A program made the position numbers and the translations under genes. A stretch of DNA of 64,000 nt. Source: JANSWY01 sp965243755. GTDB lineage: Bacteria > Bacteroidota > Bacteroidia > Cytophagales > Cyclobacteriaceae. Each line of letters begins with the position of its first letter. Position 1 is the first letter of the stretch. Location of the stretch: positions 1,947,068 through 2,011,067 of the forward strand of contig CBDEVW010000003.1 of NCBI GenBank assembly GCA_965243755.1. Reading direction: 5' to 3'. Below the pieces are notes generated by a model that had not been told where the DNA came from, did no database searches, and saw only the letters and a program-made list of their open reading frames with translations. Positions 10,429 through 20,265 of this stretch are shown piece after piece.

Positions 10429-11694
10429 ATGCTAGATAGAACTGTAGCCCCTTCCGCTGCACCCATAAAAGATATATCAATCCCATTGGCCCAGAAGGAA
10501 ACTCTGACCAATGGGATTCCTCTTTATAAGCTAAATATTGCCAACCAGGATGCCGTAAAAATAGACCTGATCCTAAGGGCAGGAGTTGTGTTTGAAACCG
10601 TTGCGGGAACTTCTTACCTCAGTTCAAAAATGCTCCTGGAAGGAACCTCTAAATTTACTTCCTCTGCCATCGCCGAAAAACTTGATTACTATGGGGCGTT
10701 TGTTGAGATCAATTCGGGTTTCGATTACCTCACCTGCACCATTTATACCCTTAACAGATTTGCTTCTGAAGTTTTACAAATAATCAAAGAGGTTCTTACC
10801 GATTCCATTTGGCCCGAGCAGGAATTTGAATTGGTGAAAAAAATCAAACTGCAGGAATTAAGGATCAATAATGAAAAAAGTAACATTGTTGCCTCCAAGC
10901 AGTTTCGTCATAACTTATATGGCCACAAGCACCCTTACGGAACTATTCTTATTGAGGACGAAGTAGCACGTCTGACAAGGGATGTTTCCTTTGACTTCTA
11001 TCAATCGACGCTACTGAACCAACCTCAGATCATTGTATGTGGCAAGGTTGATGAAACCGTTACAGAGGCCATAAGAAATGCCTTTGGAGACATCTCAATC
11101 AAGGATATACCGCATCCCAGCTCTGATTTCGCAACACTAAAAGAATATGAGGTCATTCAGAAAGAGGGCATGCAATCTTCCATCAGAATAGGGCAGCATA
11201 CCCTTACCAGAGACCACCCTGACATCCATCTTCTTGCTGTCACCAATAGCATTTTTGGAGGTTATTTCGGTTCGAGGTTGATGAAAAACATCAGAGAAGA
11301 TAAAGGCTACACCTACGGAATATATTCGAGCATTGCTCATTTGCAAGATGCAGCATTTCAGGTCATTTCTGCAGACGTTAAAAGGGAGTTTACGCAGCAA
11401 ACAATTGATGAAATATTCAAGGAATTAAAAACACTGCAAACTGAATTAGTTCCCGAGAGCGAGTTACAAGCTGCGACCAATTACCTCTTAGGGCAATTCC
11501 TGTCCAGTCTGGATTCACCATTTAATATTGCCACCAAGTTTAAATCGGCACTGCTTGCTAATGTGGATTATGGCTACTACTATGATTATATCAATACCTT
11601 GAAAACCATTACACCACAGCAAGTACTGGAAACAGCACAGAAATATTTGAAACAGGAAGATATGATCCAGGTAATTGTTGGCGATTTAAACTAA
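10429..11694 (+). CDS. M16 family peptidase homologue, lacks zinc motif
   Basis: A 421-residue two-domain insulinase/pitrilysin-fold protein. At the place where active M16 enzymes carry HxxEH before the LFKGT segment, this protein reads YLSSKMLLEGT, so the zinc ligands are missing. The C-terminal half is the usual partner-type domain with the RxxxY segment (EDKGYTYGIYSS). It therefore resembles the non-catalytic subunit of paired M16 proteases (established for the family), or a chaperone-like relic. No catalytic partner is next to it. The ATG directly follows the porV TAA, so it is almost certainly co-translated with porV. Its stop overlaps the convergent WG-repeat gene. Confidence 0.85.
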   Translation: MLDRTVAPSAAPIKDISIPLAQKETLTNGIPLYKLNIANQDAVKIDLILRAGVVFETVAGTSYLSSKMLLEGTSKFTSSAIAEKLDYYGAFVEINSGFDYLTCTIYTLNRFASEVLQIIKEVLTDSIWPEQEFELVKKIKLQELRINNEKSNIVASKQFRHNLYGHKHPYGTILIEDEVARLTRDVSFDFYQSTLLNQPQIIVCGKVDETVTEAIRNAFGDISIKDIPHPSSDFATLKEYEVIQKEGMQSSIRIGQHTLTRDHPDIHLLAVTNSIFGGYFGSRLMKNIREDKGYTYGIYSSIAHLQDAAFQVISADVKREFTQQTIDEIFKELKTLQTELVPESELQAATNYLLGQFLSSLDSPFNIATKFKSALLANVDYGYYYDYINTLKTITPQQVLETAQKYLKQEDMIQVIVGDLN

Positions 11695-13889
11695 TCTTTT
11701 CGAGTAATAAACCTGTTGTTTACTTCATCATAGATCACTGACTTGAATAGTGTAGGAATGAGATAATTTCCATCATTTTTCATTACCCCCCACTTTCCAT
11801 TACTATTGACCAGTAATTGTTCATTTTCAAGATCAATGATGTGATCGAATTTGGGATATACAATTAATTGCCCCAGCTGATTGACCAATCCAGCTTTTTC
11901 GCCTTCATAAACGATAAAATGTCCAAAAGGTGTTCTCTCTATTTTATCATATTTGTAGTCTATCAGCACATTTGCTTCCTTGTCAATCAGTCCATATTTC
12001 CCCTGATAGTTTACAATACAAACTCCCGAAATGTAGTAGCCAACCTCATCATAATTGGGTTGAACCACCAGACGCTCCCACATGTCCACAAATCCCCATC
12101 CACCATTGATTTGAACTGCTGCCAGACTATCTGCAAAAAGCATAACAGAATCGTATCTGTTGGATATCCTAAGCAGCCCTCGTTGATCTATAAACCCAAA
12201 TTTATCATCCTTTTTGATGCCTATATAAGCATGGCTAATCCCAATAATATCCTGATAATGTTCCTGCATCGGAATTACAACCTGGCCACTTCTATCCAAA
12301 ATCCCTATGTAGTTTCCAATTCGCGCATATATCAGGTCCGATCCGTATATAGGCTTAATTTCATCATAAGCAACCGCAGTAATCAGCTCTCCAGAGAAAT
12401 TCATGTAGCCAACTTTAGCGGTATCATCCTTGATCAGAATTCCAAAATCCCGGATCTCCACAACTTCTGTGGTCCTATTCAACAGTCGGCCATTCCAATC
12501 AAATAGCTTGATGTGTCTCCCTTTGATGCTAATGTAGGTGCTATCCCCAATTTTCTTCAGTGAATCTTCAAATGGAAGAATCACCCATTCTCCAAAATTA
12601 TCAGCTAACCCCCATGTATCATGAAATTTCAGGAGTACTCTCTTATTAGTATAATCTCTCACCGAATCAAACTTGCAGCGTAATACAATTTCGCCGCTAA
12701 AATCGATCACACCCCAATATCCGCTTCTCATTACCGGAATATATCCTTCAGATGAAGCCCTCACACGCTCATATCCAAATTTGGAAATCTTGCTCCCATA
12801 CTTACTGTAGATATCCCATGGATTCTCCTTTCTAAAAGACTTTACAAACAGGTACTCACCATCAAAAGCTACAGAATCGTAATTTCCTTCCAGAAATGGT
12901 TCGCCATTCCATTTAAATAACTGATAATCTTTGTCTCCTCTTGTGATCAGGAAACGATCATTCAGATGAACAATCTCCTGGTTTTCGAATGAGAATACAT
13001 GATCGGAAGATACATTTTCAAGTAAACCAATTCCATTGCGATAAACCAGATACAAGTCTTCACTAACAGGATTGATAGAATCTGAGCTAAATGTTGCAAT
13101 GGTAACATTTTCCTGATCCTTGAGGTCCCAGGAATGAAATGGTATAGGCTGCCTTTCACCTGATTCCGTCAGGATAATGTCTTTGTATTGTACCTGTTCT
13201 ACAATGTTTCCGCTGAGATCATATAACCCTTTGTTTCCATGTAAATCAACCATGGCATAACCTGGGAAGGGAAAGGTGATGTTGTTGAATTTTGGAGCAA
13301 TTAATTCTTTTCCACCTAGAGAAAACAATCCTACTTTATCTCCAAATGTTCTGACAACAATGTAGCCACGTTCATCAAATGTCAAATCACGGAACTCCAC
13401 TGGTAGTACAGGAATATCCTTCTCTGAGATAATGCCGGTCTTGAACAACCCACCAGTTTTTTCAATCACCAACAACAGGTCGTTTTTGATTGGTGTGATG
13501 GACTGGTACCTGAAGCTTACTTTAGCAGTGCCATCAAAGTCAAGAATGCCAAATAGCAGATGGTTACTGAACTTTCCCATGCGGGAAGCCAGGACAAATT
13601 TCTCCTCCACAGGGTACAGGTCATGGTAATTGGCAGCTGTGAGATATTTGTTCTTCAGGGATACTAAACCCCAACCATTGTTTTTTTTATAACCAATGAC
13701 CCCACCAACCGGATGTGTATGGCCATCGGTCCAACCCAAATTTTCAAAATTTGCCGGCAGCACTATTTCCCCCACATCATTCTTAAGGCCAACCTTTCCA
13801 TTCTCTTCAAAAAAATGATACTGGTTGCCCCATGCTGGAATACCGGCAAGTAGTGTAAATAAGAGTAAAAAAGGAATTCGTGATTTCAA
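11691..13889 (-). CDS. WG-repeat protein, exported
   Basis: A 732-residue protein with a signal peptide (1-21, ending WGN) and at least a dozen WG/KYGL-type repeats (NGWGLVSLKNKYL, GYWGVIDFSGEIV, GGWGFVDMWERLV, GKYGLIDKEANVL and others) spread over its full length. WG repeats form a beta-rich solenoid or propeller of unknown biochemical role. It lies 13 bp downstream of hemA on the same strand, so they probably share a transcript. Its TAG stop overlaps the TAA of the convergent M16 gene. Confidence 0.8.
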   Translation of the reverse strand: MKSRIPFLLLFTLLAGIPAWGNQYHFFEENGKVGLKNDVGEIVLPANFENLGWTDGHTHPVGGVIGYKKNNGWGLVSLKNKYLTAANYHDLYPVEEKFVLASRMGKFSNHLLFGILDFDGTAKVSFRYQSITPIKNDLLLVIEKTGGLFKTGIISEKDIPVLPVEFRDLTFDERGYIVVRTFGDKVGLFSLGGKELIAPKFNNITFPFPGYAMVDLHGNKGLYDLSGNIVEQVQYKDIILTESGERQPIPFHSWDLKDQENVTIATFSSDSINPVSEDLYLVYRNGIGLLENVSSDHVFSFENQEIVHLNDRFLITRGDKDYQLFKWNGEPFLEGNYDSVAFDGEYLFVKSFRKENPWDIYSKYGSKISKFGYERVRASSEGYIPVMRSGYWGVIDFSGEIVLRCKFDSVRDYTNKRVLLKFHDTWGLADNFGEWVILPFEDSLKKIGDSTYISIKGRHIKLFDWNGRLLNRTTEVVEIRDFGILIKDDTAKVGYMNFSGELITAVAYDEIKPIYGSDLIYARIGNYIGILDRSGQVVIPMQEHYQDIIGISHAYIGIKKDDKFGFIDQRGLLRISNRYDSVMLFADSLAAVQINGGWGFVDMWERLVVQPNYDEVGYYISGVCIVNYQGKYGLIDKEANVLIDYKYDKIERTPFGHFIVYEGEKAGLVNQLGQLIVYPKFDHIIDLENEQLLVNSNGKWGVMKNDGNYLIPTLFKSVIYDEVNNRFITRKD

Positions 13890-13902
13890 GCTGGTAACTT
13901 AA

Positions 13903-15165
13903 TCACTTTTTTTGTGGCTGACTTTCAAGGTCAAATAAATTATTCAAAACATCAATAAGTGTTTCGGCTTCACCTCTTTTACATGCAGCTTTGAGTTGTA
14001 GTACGGGCAACTTGATAATTTTTTGTAGCATACCTTTGGTAACTACTTCCAACATCTCCTCCTGCTCCGGAGAGATATTTTTCATGTGCTTTGCAAGTTC
14101 CGACTTTCGAATTTCCTCAAGTGCATTTTTCAGCTTTTGGATTGTAGGTGATACTTCTGTCTCCCGTGCCCAATTATTGAATTCCGCAATTGATTCCTGG
14201 ATGATTCCCTCCACTGCTGGAATTGATTTCTTCCGTGCATCTAATGCAGCGTTTGCTTTATCATGAATATCATCAATGTTGTAAAGCAATGCACCATGTA
14301 CCTGCTCAATATCAGTTGCGATACTTCGGGGCACTGATAGGTCTATAAAGAATTTATGACTCAGGATCTCAATCCCTTGTAATGTCTTTTGATTAATTAT
14401 TGGCTCAACCTTCCTTACCGAACTGATGATCACATCAAATTCCTGAAGTCTGTCTGAGAATTCTTCAAATGGCATGGTGGCATATCCAAATTCCTCAGCT
14501 AATTCTATAGCTTTGGAGAGTGTCCTGTTGGAAATGGTTACTTCACATGAGGTATGCTCATGTAAATTACGCACCACATCAATTCCTATTTCTCCCAATC
14601 CCAATACCAAAACTTTCGGCTCCTGAAATTCCCTGGTGAGGTCTTTTACCAAATCAATAGCGGCATAAGAAACAGACGCCGCTCCATCCCGGAAAGGAGT
14701 TTCCTGAACAACACGTTTATTGCTGAAAAAGATGGTATGCATTAACCGATGCAAAAACGGTCCAGCCATATTTTCATCAGCGCTCCATTGATACGCCTGC
14801 TTTACCTGATTGGTAATCTGCATGTCTCCGACTACCTGTGCTTCCAGACCCATCGCTACATAAAACAAATGCTTTACTGCCTGATGATGGTCATCCAACG
14901 CCTCAAAGTAATTGGTCACGTCACCCTCCAGCCCACGCTCACTTCTGATGACCTTTACAATTTCATCAAATCTGGACTCCTTGCTGGAATAATATATTTC
15001 GGTCCTGTTGCAGGTGGATAGAACCATTGCTTCCTGCAAACCCAAAATATCTCTTAAATCATTCAATAATCGTTTTGCCGATGACTCGTCATAAGCGATC
15101 TGCTCTCTGATTTCAAGAGGTGTATTCTTGTATGAAAGGGCGACTGACTTAAAAGTAATATGCAT
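13903..15165 (-). CDS. hemA: Glutamyl-tRNA reductase
   Basis: A 420-residue NADPH-dependent enzyme that converts glutamyl-tRNA(Glu) to glutamate-1-semialdehyde, the first step of the C5 haem pathway. The catalytic cysteine C52 sits in LSTCNRTEIY. The Rossmann domain begins at VLVLGLGEIG (about 185), and a C-terminal dimerisation helix bundle follows. Length is normal. Other haem genes are not adjacent. A -7 element (15185-15192) and an 8-1-8 palindrome (15240-15256) lie upstream. Confidence 0.95.
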   Translation of the reverse strand: MHITFKSVALSYKNTPLEIREQIAYDESSAKRLLNDLRDILGLQEAMVLSTCNRTEIYYSSKESRFDEIVKVIRSERGLEGDVTNYFEALDDHHQAVKHLFYVAMGLEAQVVGDMQITNQVKQAYQWSADENMAGPFLHRLMHTIFFSNKRVVQETPFRDGAASVSYAAIDLVKDLTREFQEPKVLVLGLGEIGIDVVRNLHEHTSCEVTISNRTLSKAIELAEEFGYATMPFEEFSDRLQEFDVIISSVRKVEPIINQKTLQGIEILSHKFFIDLSVPRSIATDIEQVHGALLYNIDDIHDKANAALDARKKSIPAVEGIIQESIAEFNNWARETEVSPTIQKLKNALEEIRKSELAKHMKNISPEQEEMLEVVTKGMLQKIIKLPVLQLKAACKRGEAETLIDVLNNLFDLESQPQKK

Positions 15166-15184
15166 AGGTAACTGTATAGTCTTG

Positions 15185-15192
15185 CAAAAATA
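15185..15192 (-). promoter_or_regulatory. Predicted hemA -7 element (TATTTTTG)
   Basis: On the minus strand the sequence TATTTTTG matches TAnnTTTG and ends 20 bp before the hemA ATG. No matching -33 TTG is seen at the expected spacing. Confidence 0.4.
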
Positions 15193-15239
15193 AATTCCAA
15201 AGTATTAACTTGTGCCTGATGTTTGTTAGTTCTTTATAA

Positions 15240-15256
15240 TTTAGAATAATTCTAAA
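15240..15256. promoter_or_regulatory. Perfect 8-1-8 palindrome, PerR/Fur-box-like
   Basis: TTTAGAATAATTCTAAA is a perfect palindrome in the hemA/helix-hairpin-helix divergent region, about 75 bp upstream of the hemA start. Its inner 15 bp match the Bacillus PerR box (TTATAATTATTATAA) at 12 positions. Assignment to a Fur-superfamily regulator is inference. Confidence 0.4.
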
Positions 15257-15311
15257 TAACTGCAATTATCTGATTCAGAACCATTTATAGTACATCACCG
15301 AGTCTTACGAC

Positions 15312-16223
15312 ATGATAAAAGTCATACTTTCCCATCTACGAAACCATTTTGGGTTCTCAAAAGCTGAGTCCAATGGTGTTTTGTTATTAATCCCAACGAT
15401 GTTTTTATCTATAGGGCTGCTTTATGTCATCAAAAATTATTTTCAGGAAGATCTGGATTTGGAGCTAAGCCAAAGAGAATTGGAAGAATGGAAGGCAGAA
15501 ATCACGCTTCGTGAAAAAACACAGCCTGTCGTGTTCACCAAAAAATACTATGAACCTGAAATAAAAACATTTCATTTTGATCCCAACCAAATTTCATATG
15601 AGGAAATAAAGTCTCTTGGATTTTCCGAAAAAACTGCATCCAACTGGAGTCGGTTTTTGGAAGCCAATGGTACCTTCAGACAAAAGGAAGACCTTTTGAA
15701 AATTTATGGAATTTCAAGAGAAAGAGTACAGGAACTTTGGCCGTACATCTCATTGAAAACACCAGAGAAAGCAATACATGAGCAGACATTGGTCAATGTG
15801 GAAATCCCCAAACAGTTAGTCACTCCAGTAAAGATCGATATCAACCAGGCAAGTGCAGAAGAGCTGAAAAAGGTAAGAGGAATTGGCAAGGTACTCAGTG
15901 AAAGAATTGTTAAGTACCGGGATAAACTGGGAGGATATCATACCACCGATCAACTTTCTGAGGTCTATGGGTTAAAACCTGAAGTGATTGATCGGATGCT
16001 GGAGTCTTTTGTCATTGAGCAATCCCCGAACAAAGTAAATATCAATATAGACTCGGTTGAACTTCTTGCGAAGCATCCGTACATCAATTATAACCTGGCA
16101 CGGGCCATTGTGAATTTCAGAAAGCACCATGGCAATTTCAACTCTGTAGATGATCTAAATAGTATTGCCATTATGAATGACAGCCTGTTAACTAAAATAC
16201 AACCGTACATAGCTTTCGAATAA
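15312..16223 (+). CDS. Helix-hairpin-helix protein (ComEA-like), membrane-anchored
   Basis: A 303-residue protein with one N-terminal membrane segment (LLLIPTMFLSIGLLYVI, about residues 25-41) followed by several helix-hairpin-helix modules. These are about 90-150 (FDPNQISYEEIKSLGFSEKTA), about 172-235 (KIDINQASAEELKKVRGIGK, the classic ComEA motif) and about 240-303. HhH repeats bind DNA non-specifically in ComEA, where they receive incoming DNA. In Bacteroidota such proteins are common but mostly uncharacterised, so a DNA-uptake role is inference. The helicase gene begins 25 bp downstream on the same strand. Confidence 0.85.
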   Translation: MIKVILSHLRNHFGFSKAESNGVLLLIPTMFLSIGLLYVIKNYFQEDLDLELSQRELEEWKAEITLREKTQPVVFTKKYYEPEIKTFHFDPNQISYEEIKSLGFSEKTASNWSRFLEANGTFRQKEDLLKIYGISRERVQELWPYISLKTPEKAIHEQTLVNVEIPKQLVTPVKIDINQASAEELKKVRGIGKVLSERIVKYRDKLGGYHTTDQLSEVYGLKPEVIDRMLESFVIEQSPNKVNINIDSVELLAKHPYINYNLARAIVNFRKHHGNFNSVDDLNSIAIMNDSLLTKIQPYIAFE

Positions 16224-16248
16224 ACATTATAGAAGATATCTTTAGCCT

Positions 16249-19200
16249 GTGCAAAAAATTCTTGAATCATACCTAAGGAGATTAACTAACCTATCCGGCA
16301 ACAACAGATCATTATTATTGCTAAGACTCATCAGTGATCAGTTCATTGACCTCCATGACCTGGATTTTGCCCATAATCAGCCTTCGTTTGATATCATCAG
16401 GGACCTGATTGCCAAGAAATCTAAGATCCCTGTGGCCAGGATGGTAGATACCCACGACGAAAAAAGTAACCAGCTCAGCAGAAGACTTAAAAAGATTGAC
16501 CGAATTGAGAAATTTATTTTCGAAGAGAGAGGTGCCAAAGACCTGTTTGTAGGCTGGCCCTTTGTACGGGGAAAATTCAGTGAGGGTACTCCGGTAAGGT
16601 GTCCACTAATCTTTTTCCCGGTAGAGCTGCAGCTTTCGGATAATGTATGGTATTTGAAATTGCGAAAGAACGTTAACCTCACGCTTAATAAAACATTCCT
16701 GCTGGCTTATTCCTACTTTAACCAAACAACTCCTGATGAAGAGCTGCTGGATAAAGTATTTGATGATTTTGACAATGATTCTACTGTATTCCGGACAGAG
16801 TTGTATGAATTGCTCAAAAACAGTAGTGTCGAAATCAATTTCAACCAGGAAAACTTCATGGATGAGCTTCATTCATTTGACAACTTCAGAAAACAGGATT
16901 TTGAGAACCTTGAATCTGATGGCCAGTTGAAACTTCATCCGGAAGCTGTATTGGGTATTTTTCCGCAAGCTGGCTCATACCTGGTACCGGATTATGTCCA
17001 CATGATCGAAAAGGATGAGTTCAGTGAGATCTCAGAACTCTTTGTGAGTAAAGAGTCCAAGGAAAATGAAGAATACAATTTTTCTTTTGTAAAAACGGTA
17101 AAGGAAGAATTGACATTTACACCGTTCGACCTGGATGCCTATCAGGAGAACGCCCTCAAAGCGATTAAACAAGGAAAGTCTATCATTGTACAAGGACCTC
17201 CTGGTACCGGAAAATCTCAGCTGATTTGTAACATCATTTCAGACTTCATGGCTCGTGGCAAAAGTATCTTGCTGGTCAGCCAAAAAAAGGCTGCCCTTGA
17301 TGTGGTGTATGAGCGGTTGTCAGAAAAAGATCTGCAGGATTTTGTGGGCCTGATGCATGATTTCAAAAACGATCGCAAAACCATTTATGAGCAGATAGCT
17401 TCTCAGATTGAGCGGGTTAATGAATACCAGCAGAAAAATAACACGCTCGATTCTATCCAGTTGGAGAGGAAATTTCTTCAATCGAGCAGAACGATAGATC
17501 AAATTACGGAAGAGCTGGAAGAGTTCAAGTTTGCGTTGTTTGATGAGTCCGAATGTGGAAAATCGATAAAAGAATTATACCTGACCTCTAATCCACACGA
17601 GCCTTTTGTTGATATACGCCAGGAATACAGGTACCTTGACTTTAATCAGCTAAAAGAAACTGAGAAAAAATTATCAGACTACCTGGATTACAGTAAGTTA
17701 TTCGAAAAGGAAAGTCACCCCTGGTCAAACAGAAAATCATTTGCCAATCATACCATCACTGATTTTGGTAAGATCAAAGACATCATAAGAGAAATCCCTG
17801 TATATCAGGACAAGCTTGGTGAGAAAATCAAATCACTGCTCGATAATACGATTGACCTTGAGACTGCCGGCTACATCATATCGAGAAAGGAAGAACTTAC
17901 CGAACTTCTCAATATCCTTTCTGATCCAAAGGTTTATGCCAGCTTCTCTCACATGGTGGAATCGGACGTGGAAGGGGACCCTCAATGGTTGAGTAATATG
18001 GAACGAACCCTGATGCAGGGCTACAAAGGTTTTGGGCCTGAAATGTCATTGCAATCATCTGAGCTTGGGAGGTTTCAGGAAGTACTTAATCGTGGAATTA
18101 AAGCCAGGAGAAGTTTTATCAGTTGGTTCAGTTGGAAATTTTTCAGCAAAGACAAAATCTTTATGACCCGAGTACTTGTCGCCAATGACCTGAAAAGTAC
18201 TAAACAGGGCTTCAATACACTCATCGAAAAAATTGACAACAGACTCAACCTGGAGCACATATTTTCCGAGTTAAAAGCTACCAAATGGCTTCCGGAGTTA
18301 CCGGGGAGTATGCGGAAAATAGACGTTCAAAACTGGTTTTATTACCAAAAACTGGCCATGCAATCGAGGGACCTGTTTGTATCTGTCAGGAATCTGAAGG
18401 ACTTCATTTCGGTAAAACACCACAACTATGAAGAATTATCTGAAAAAATCCGGCAGACCCTAAAAATCCTGGATGACCTCCCAATAAAAAAAGCACAATG
18501 GGAGGTGTATCTGAATCCTAGTCAAATTGATCAAATTGCTAAAAAAGAACAGATTGCCACCAGAATGCTGGATTCCCTCAATAAGGAATTTGAGTCCATC
18601 TGTGAATTTGATAAGATCAAAGAAAACCTCTCTACCGTAGAGGAGAAGGTACTTGAAAAGCTGTTGGAGCAGGTCACTACGAACGACAAGGAAGAGATCA
18701 TGATCCTGTTTCAAAATAGCCTTAGACTTGCCTGGATTGATCACATTGAAACAAAATATCCGGTATTGAGAGCAGTATCTTCTCTAAAGTTTGAGAAGCT
18801 GGAAAAGGAATTACAAAATGCGGTAATCGACAAGATGGAAGTCAGCAACGATATTTTGTTACTTAAAGCCAGAGAGCGGACCTACCAAAACCTGGAATAC
18901 AATCGCCTCAACAATCTGGTAACTTACCGGGATTTACTGCATCAGGTTACTAAAAAAAGAAGGATCTGGCCCATGCGAAAACTGATCACTTCGTTTGAAG
19001 AAGAGCTGTATGACCTGATTCCCTGCTGGATGGCGTCACCAGAATCTGCTTCTGCCATTTTTCCAATGAAGGAATCTTTTGATGTGGTCATATTCGATGA
19101 AGCTTCCCAGTGTTTTGCGGAGAAAGGGCTTCCAGCAATGTACCGCGCCAAACAGATTGTTATTGCTGGTGATGACAAACAACTGCAACCATTGGATATC

Positions 19201-20259
19201 TATAAGGTCCGATGGGAAGATGATAATGATGAAGACATCCCTGAGTTGGAAATCGATTCACTGCTCAATCTTGCCAAAAAGCACCTGATGCAGGTTCAGT
19301 TGAAGGGACATTACCGATCACAAAGTCTGGCCCTCATCGACTTTTCAAACCGACAGTTTTATGGTGGAAAGCTTAATTTGCTTCCATCTTATTCAAAAAT
19401 TAATGACAAAGAACCTTCCATAAGGTACCATAAAGTAAATGGTGTCTGGGAAAACAATATTAACAGAGAGGAGGGTGATGAAACTGTAAGGCTGGTGGCT
19501 TCACTGTTGGAAAAGCAAACTGGCAAGTCAATTGGAATAGTGACTTTCAACGCAGCTCAGCAGGGTTACATACTTGACCAGATGGAAGAATACGGGGTAG
19601 CAAGGAAAATCCTTTGGCCTGAAGGTCTGTTTGTCAAAAACATCGAAAATGTTCAGGGTGATGAACGTGACATCATTGTTTTTTCCACCGCATACGCCCC
19701 TGATAAGAGTGGCAGGATGAACATGAAATTTGGTTCCCTCAATGTGGAAGGCGGAGAAAACCGACTGAATGTAGCGATCACCAGGGCCAAAGAAAAAATT
19801 CACATTGTGTCCAGCATCTTACCCAATCAATTGAGTGTAGAAGAGTCGAAGAATGCTGGACCGAAATTGCTCAAGAAATACCTGGAATACGCCTACAGAG
19901 TATCAGAGGGCCAATACGAACCTCAGGTACAACCGCATGAACAACATGAAGCTACTTGGTATCTGAAAGATCACTTCCAATCCATTAACCTGATCAATTC
20001 GAAACAAACTTCGCTGCAAGAAAAGCTTCCGTTTGCCGACCTGACCATTATGAATAGTGGTGACTACCGGGGACTAATTCTAACTGATGACAGCCTGTAT
20101 TTCGAAAGCATCTCCATCAAAGACCCTCACATCTACAAACCATTTCTTTTCCAGAAAAAAGGTTGGAGGTTTCGTCAGTTCTTTTCGAGAGAATTCTGGA
20201 TGGAAAAGGAGACTGTTATCGAAAAACTCACACGATTCATTAATTCTACCGAGCCCTAA
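16249..20259 (+). CDS. Large SF1 helicase (DUF4011-like N-terminus, degenerate nuclease-like C-terminus)
   Basis: A 1336-residue protein starting at GTG. The N-terminus (YLRRLTNLSGNNRSLLLLRL) resembles the DUF4011 domain that precedes SF1 helicases. Walker A is GPPGTGKS (about 315-322), the DEAS(Q) Walker B is VVIFDEASQC (about 946-955), and the C-terminal helicase motifs are QGDERDIIVFS and RLNVAITRAKEKI (about 1170-1185). About 600 helical residues separate the two core halves. Residues about 1225-1336 align by eye with the MTES_1575-type endonuclease fold: the FADLTI aspartate is kept and the GWRFRQFFSREFW tail is recognisable. The usual E-x-D-G catalytic segment reads LTDDS, so cleavage activity is doubtful. 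The cellular role is unknown, and DNA repair or defence is inference. Confidence 0.8.
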   Translation: MQKILESYLRRLTNLSGNNRSLLLLRLISDQFIDLHDLDFAHNQPSFDIIRDLIAKKSKIPVARMVDTHDEKSNQLSRRLKKIDRIEKFIFEERGAKDLFVGWPFVRGKFSEGTPVRCPLIFFPVELQLSDNVWYLKLRKNVNLTLNKTFLLAYSYFNQTTPDEELLDKVFDDFDNDSTVFRTELYELLKNSSVEINFNQENFMDELHSFDNFRKQDFENLESDGQLKLHPEAVLGIFPQAGSYLVPDYVHMIEKDEFSEISELFVSKESKENEEYNFSFVKTVKEELTFTPFDLDAYQENALKAIKQGKSIIVQGPPGTGKSQLICNIISDFMARGKSILLVSQKKAALDVVYERLSEKDLQDFVGLMHDFKNDRKTIYEQIASQIERVNEYQQKNNTLDSIQLERKFLQSSRTIDQITEELEEFKFALFDESECGKSIKELYLTSNPHEPFVDIRQEYRYLDFNQLKETEKKLSDYLDYSKLFEKESHPWSNRKSFANHTITDFGKIKDIIREIPVYQDKLGEKIKSLLDNTIDLETAGYIISRKEELTELLNILSDPKVYASFSHMVESDVEGDPQWLSNMERTLMQGYKGFGPEMSLQSSELGRFQEVLNRGIKARRSFISWFSWKFFSKDKIFMTRVLVANDLKSTKQGFNTLIEKIDNRLNLEHIFSELKATKWLPELPGSMRKIDVQNWFYYQKLAMQSRDLFVSVRNLKDFISVKHHNYEELSEKIRQTLKILDDLPIKKAQWEVYLNPSQIDQIAKKEQIATRMLDSLNKEFESICEFDKIKENLSTVEEKVLEKLLEQVTTNDKEEIMILFQNSLRLAWIDHIETKYPVLRAVSSLKFEKLEKELQNAVIDKMEVSNDILLLKARERTYQNLEYNRLNNLVTYRDLLHQVTKKRRIWPMRKLITSFEEELYDLIPCWMASPESASAIFPMKESFDVVIFDEASQCFAEKGLPAMYRAKQIVIAGDDKQLQPLDIYKVRWEDDNDEDIPELEIDSLLNLAKKHLMQVQLKGHYRSQSLALIDFSNRQFYGGKLNLLPSYSKINDKEPSIRYHKVNGVWENNINREEGDETVRLVASLLEKQTGKSIGIVTFNAAQQGYILDQMEEYGVARKILWPEGLFVKNIENVQGDERDIIVFSTAYAPDKSGRMNMKFGSLNVEGGENRLNVAITRAKEKIHIVSSILPNQLSVEESKNAGPKLLKKYLEYAYRVSEGQYEPQVQPHEQHEATWYLKDHFQSINLINSKQTSLQEKLPFADLTIMNSGDYRGLILTDDSLYFESISIKDPHIYKPFLFQKKGWRFRQFFSREFWMEKETVIEKLTRFINSTEP

Positions 20260-20265
20260 TCATTC

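Noticed and set aside
11868..12506. A 212-codon plus-strand ORF opposite the WG-repeat gene
   Set aside because: It is antisense to a clear repeat protein with codon bias on the other strand and has no recognisable domain.
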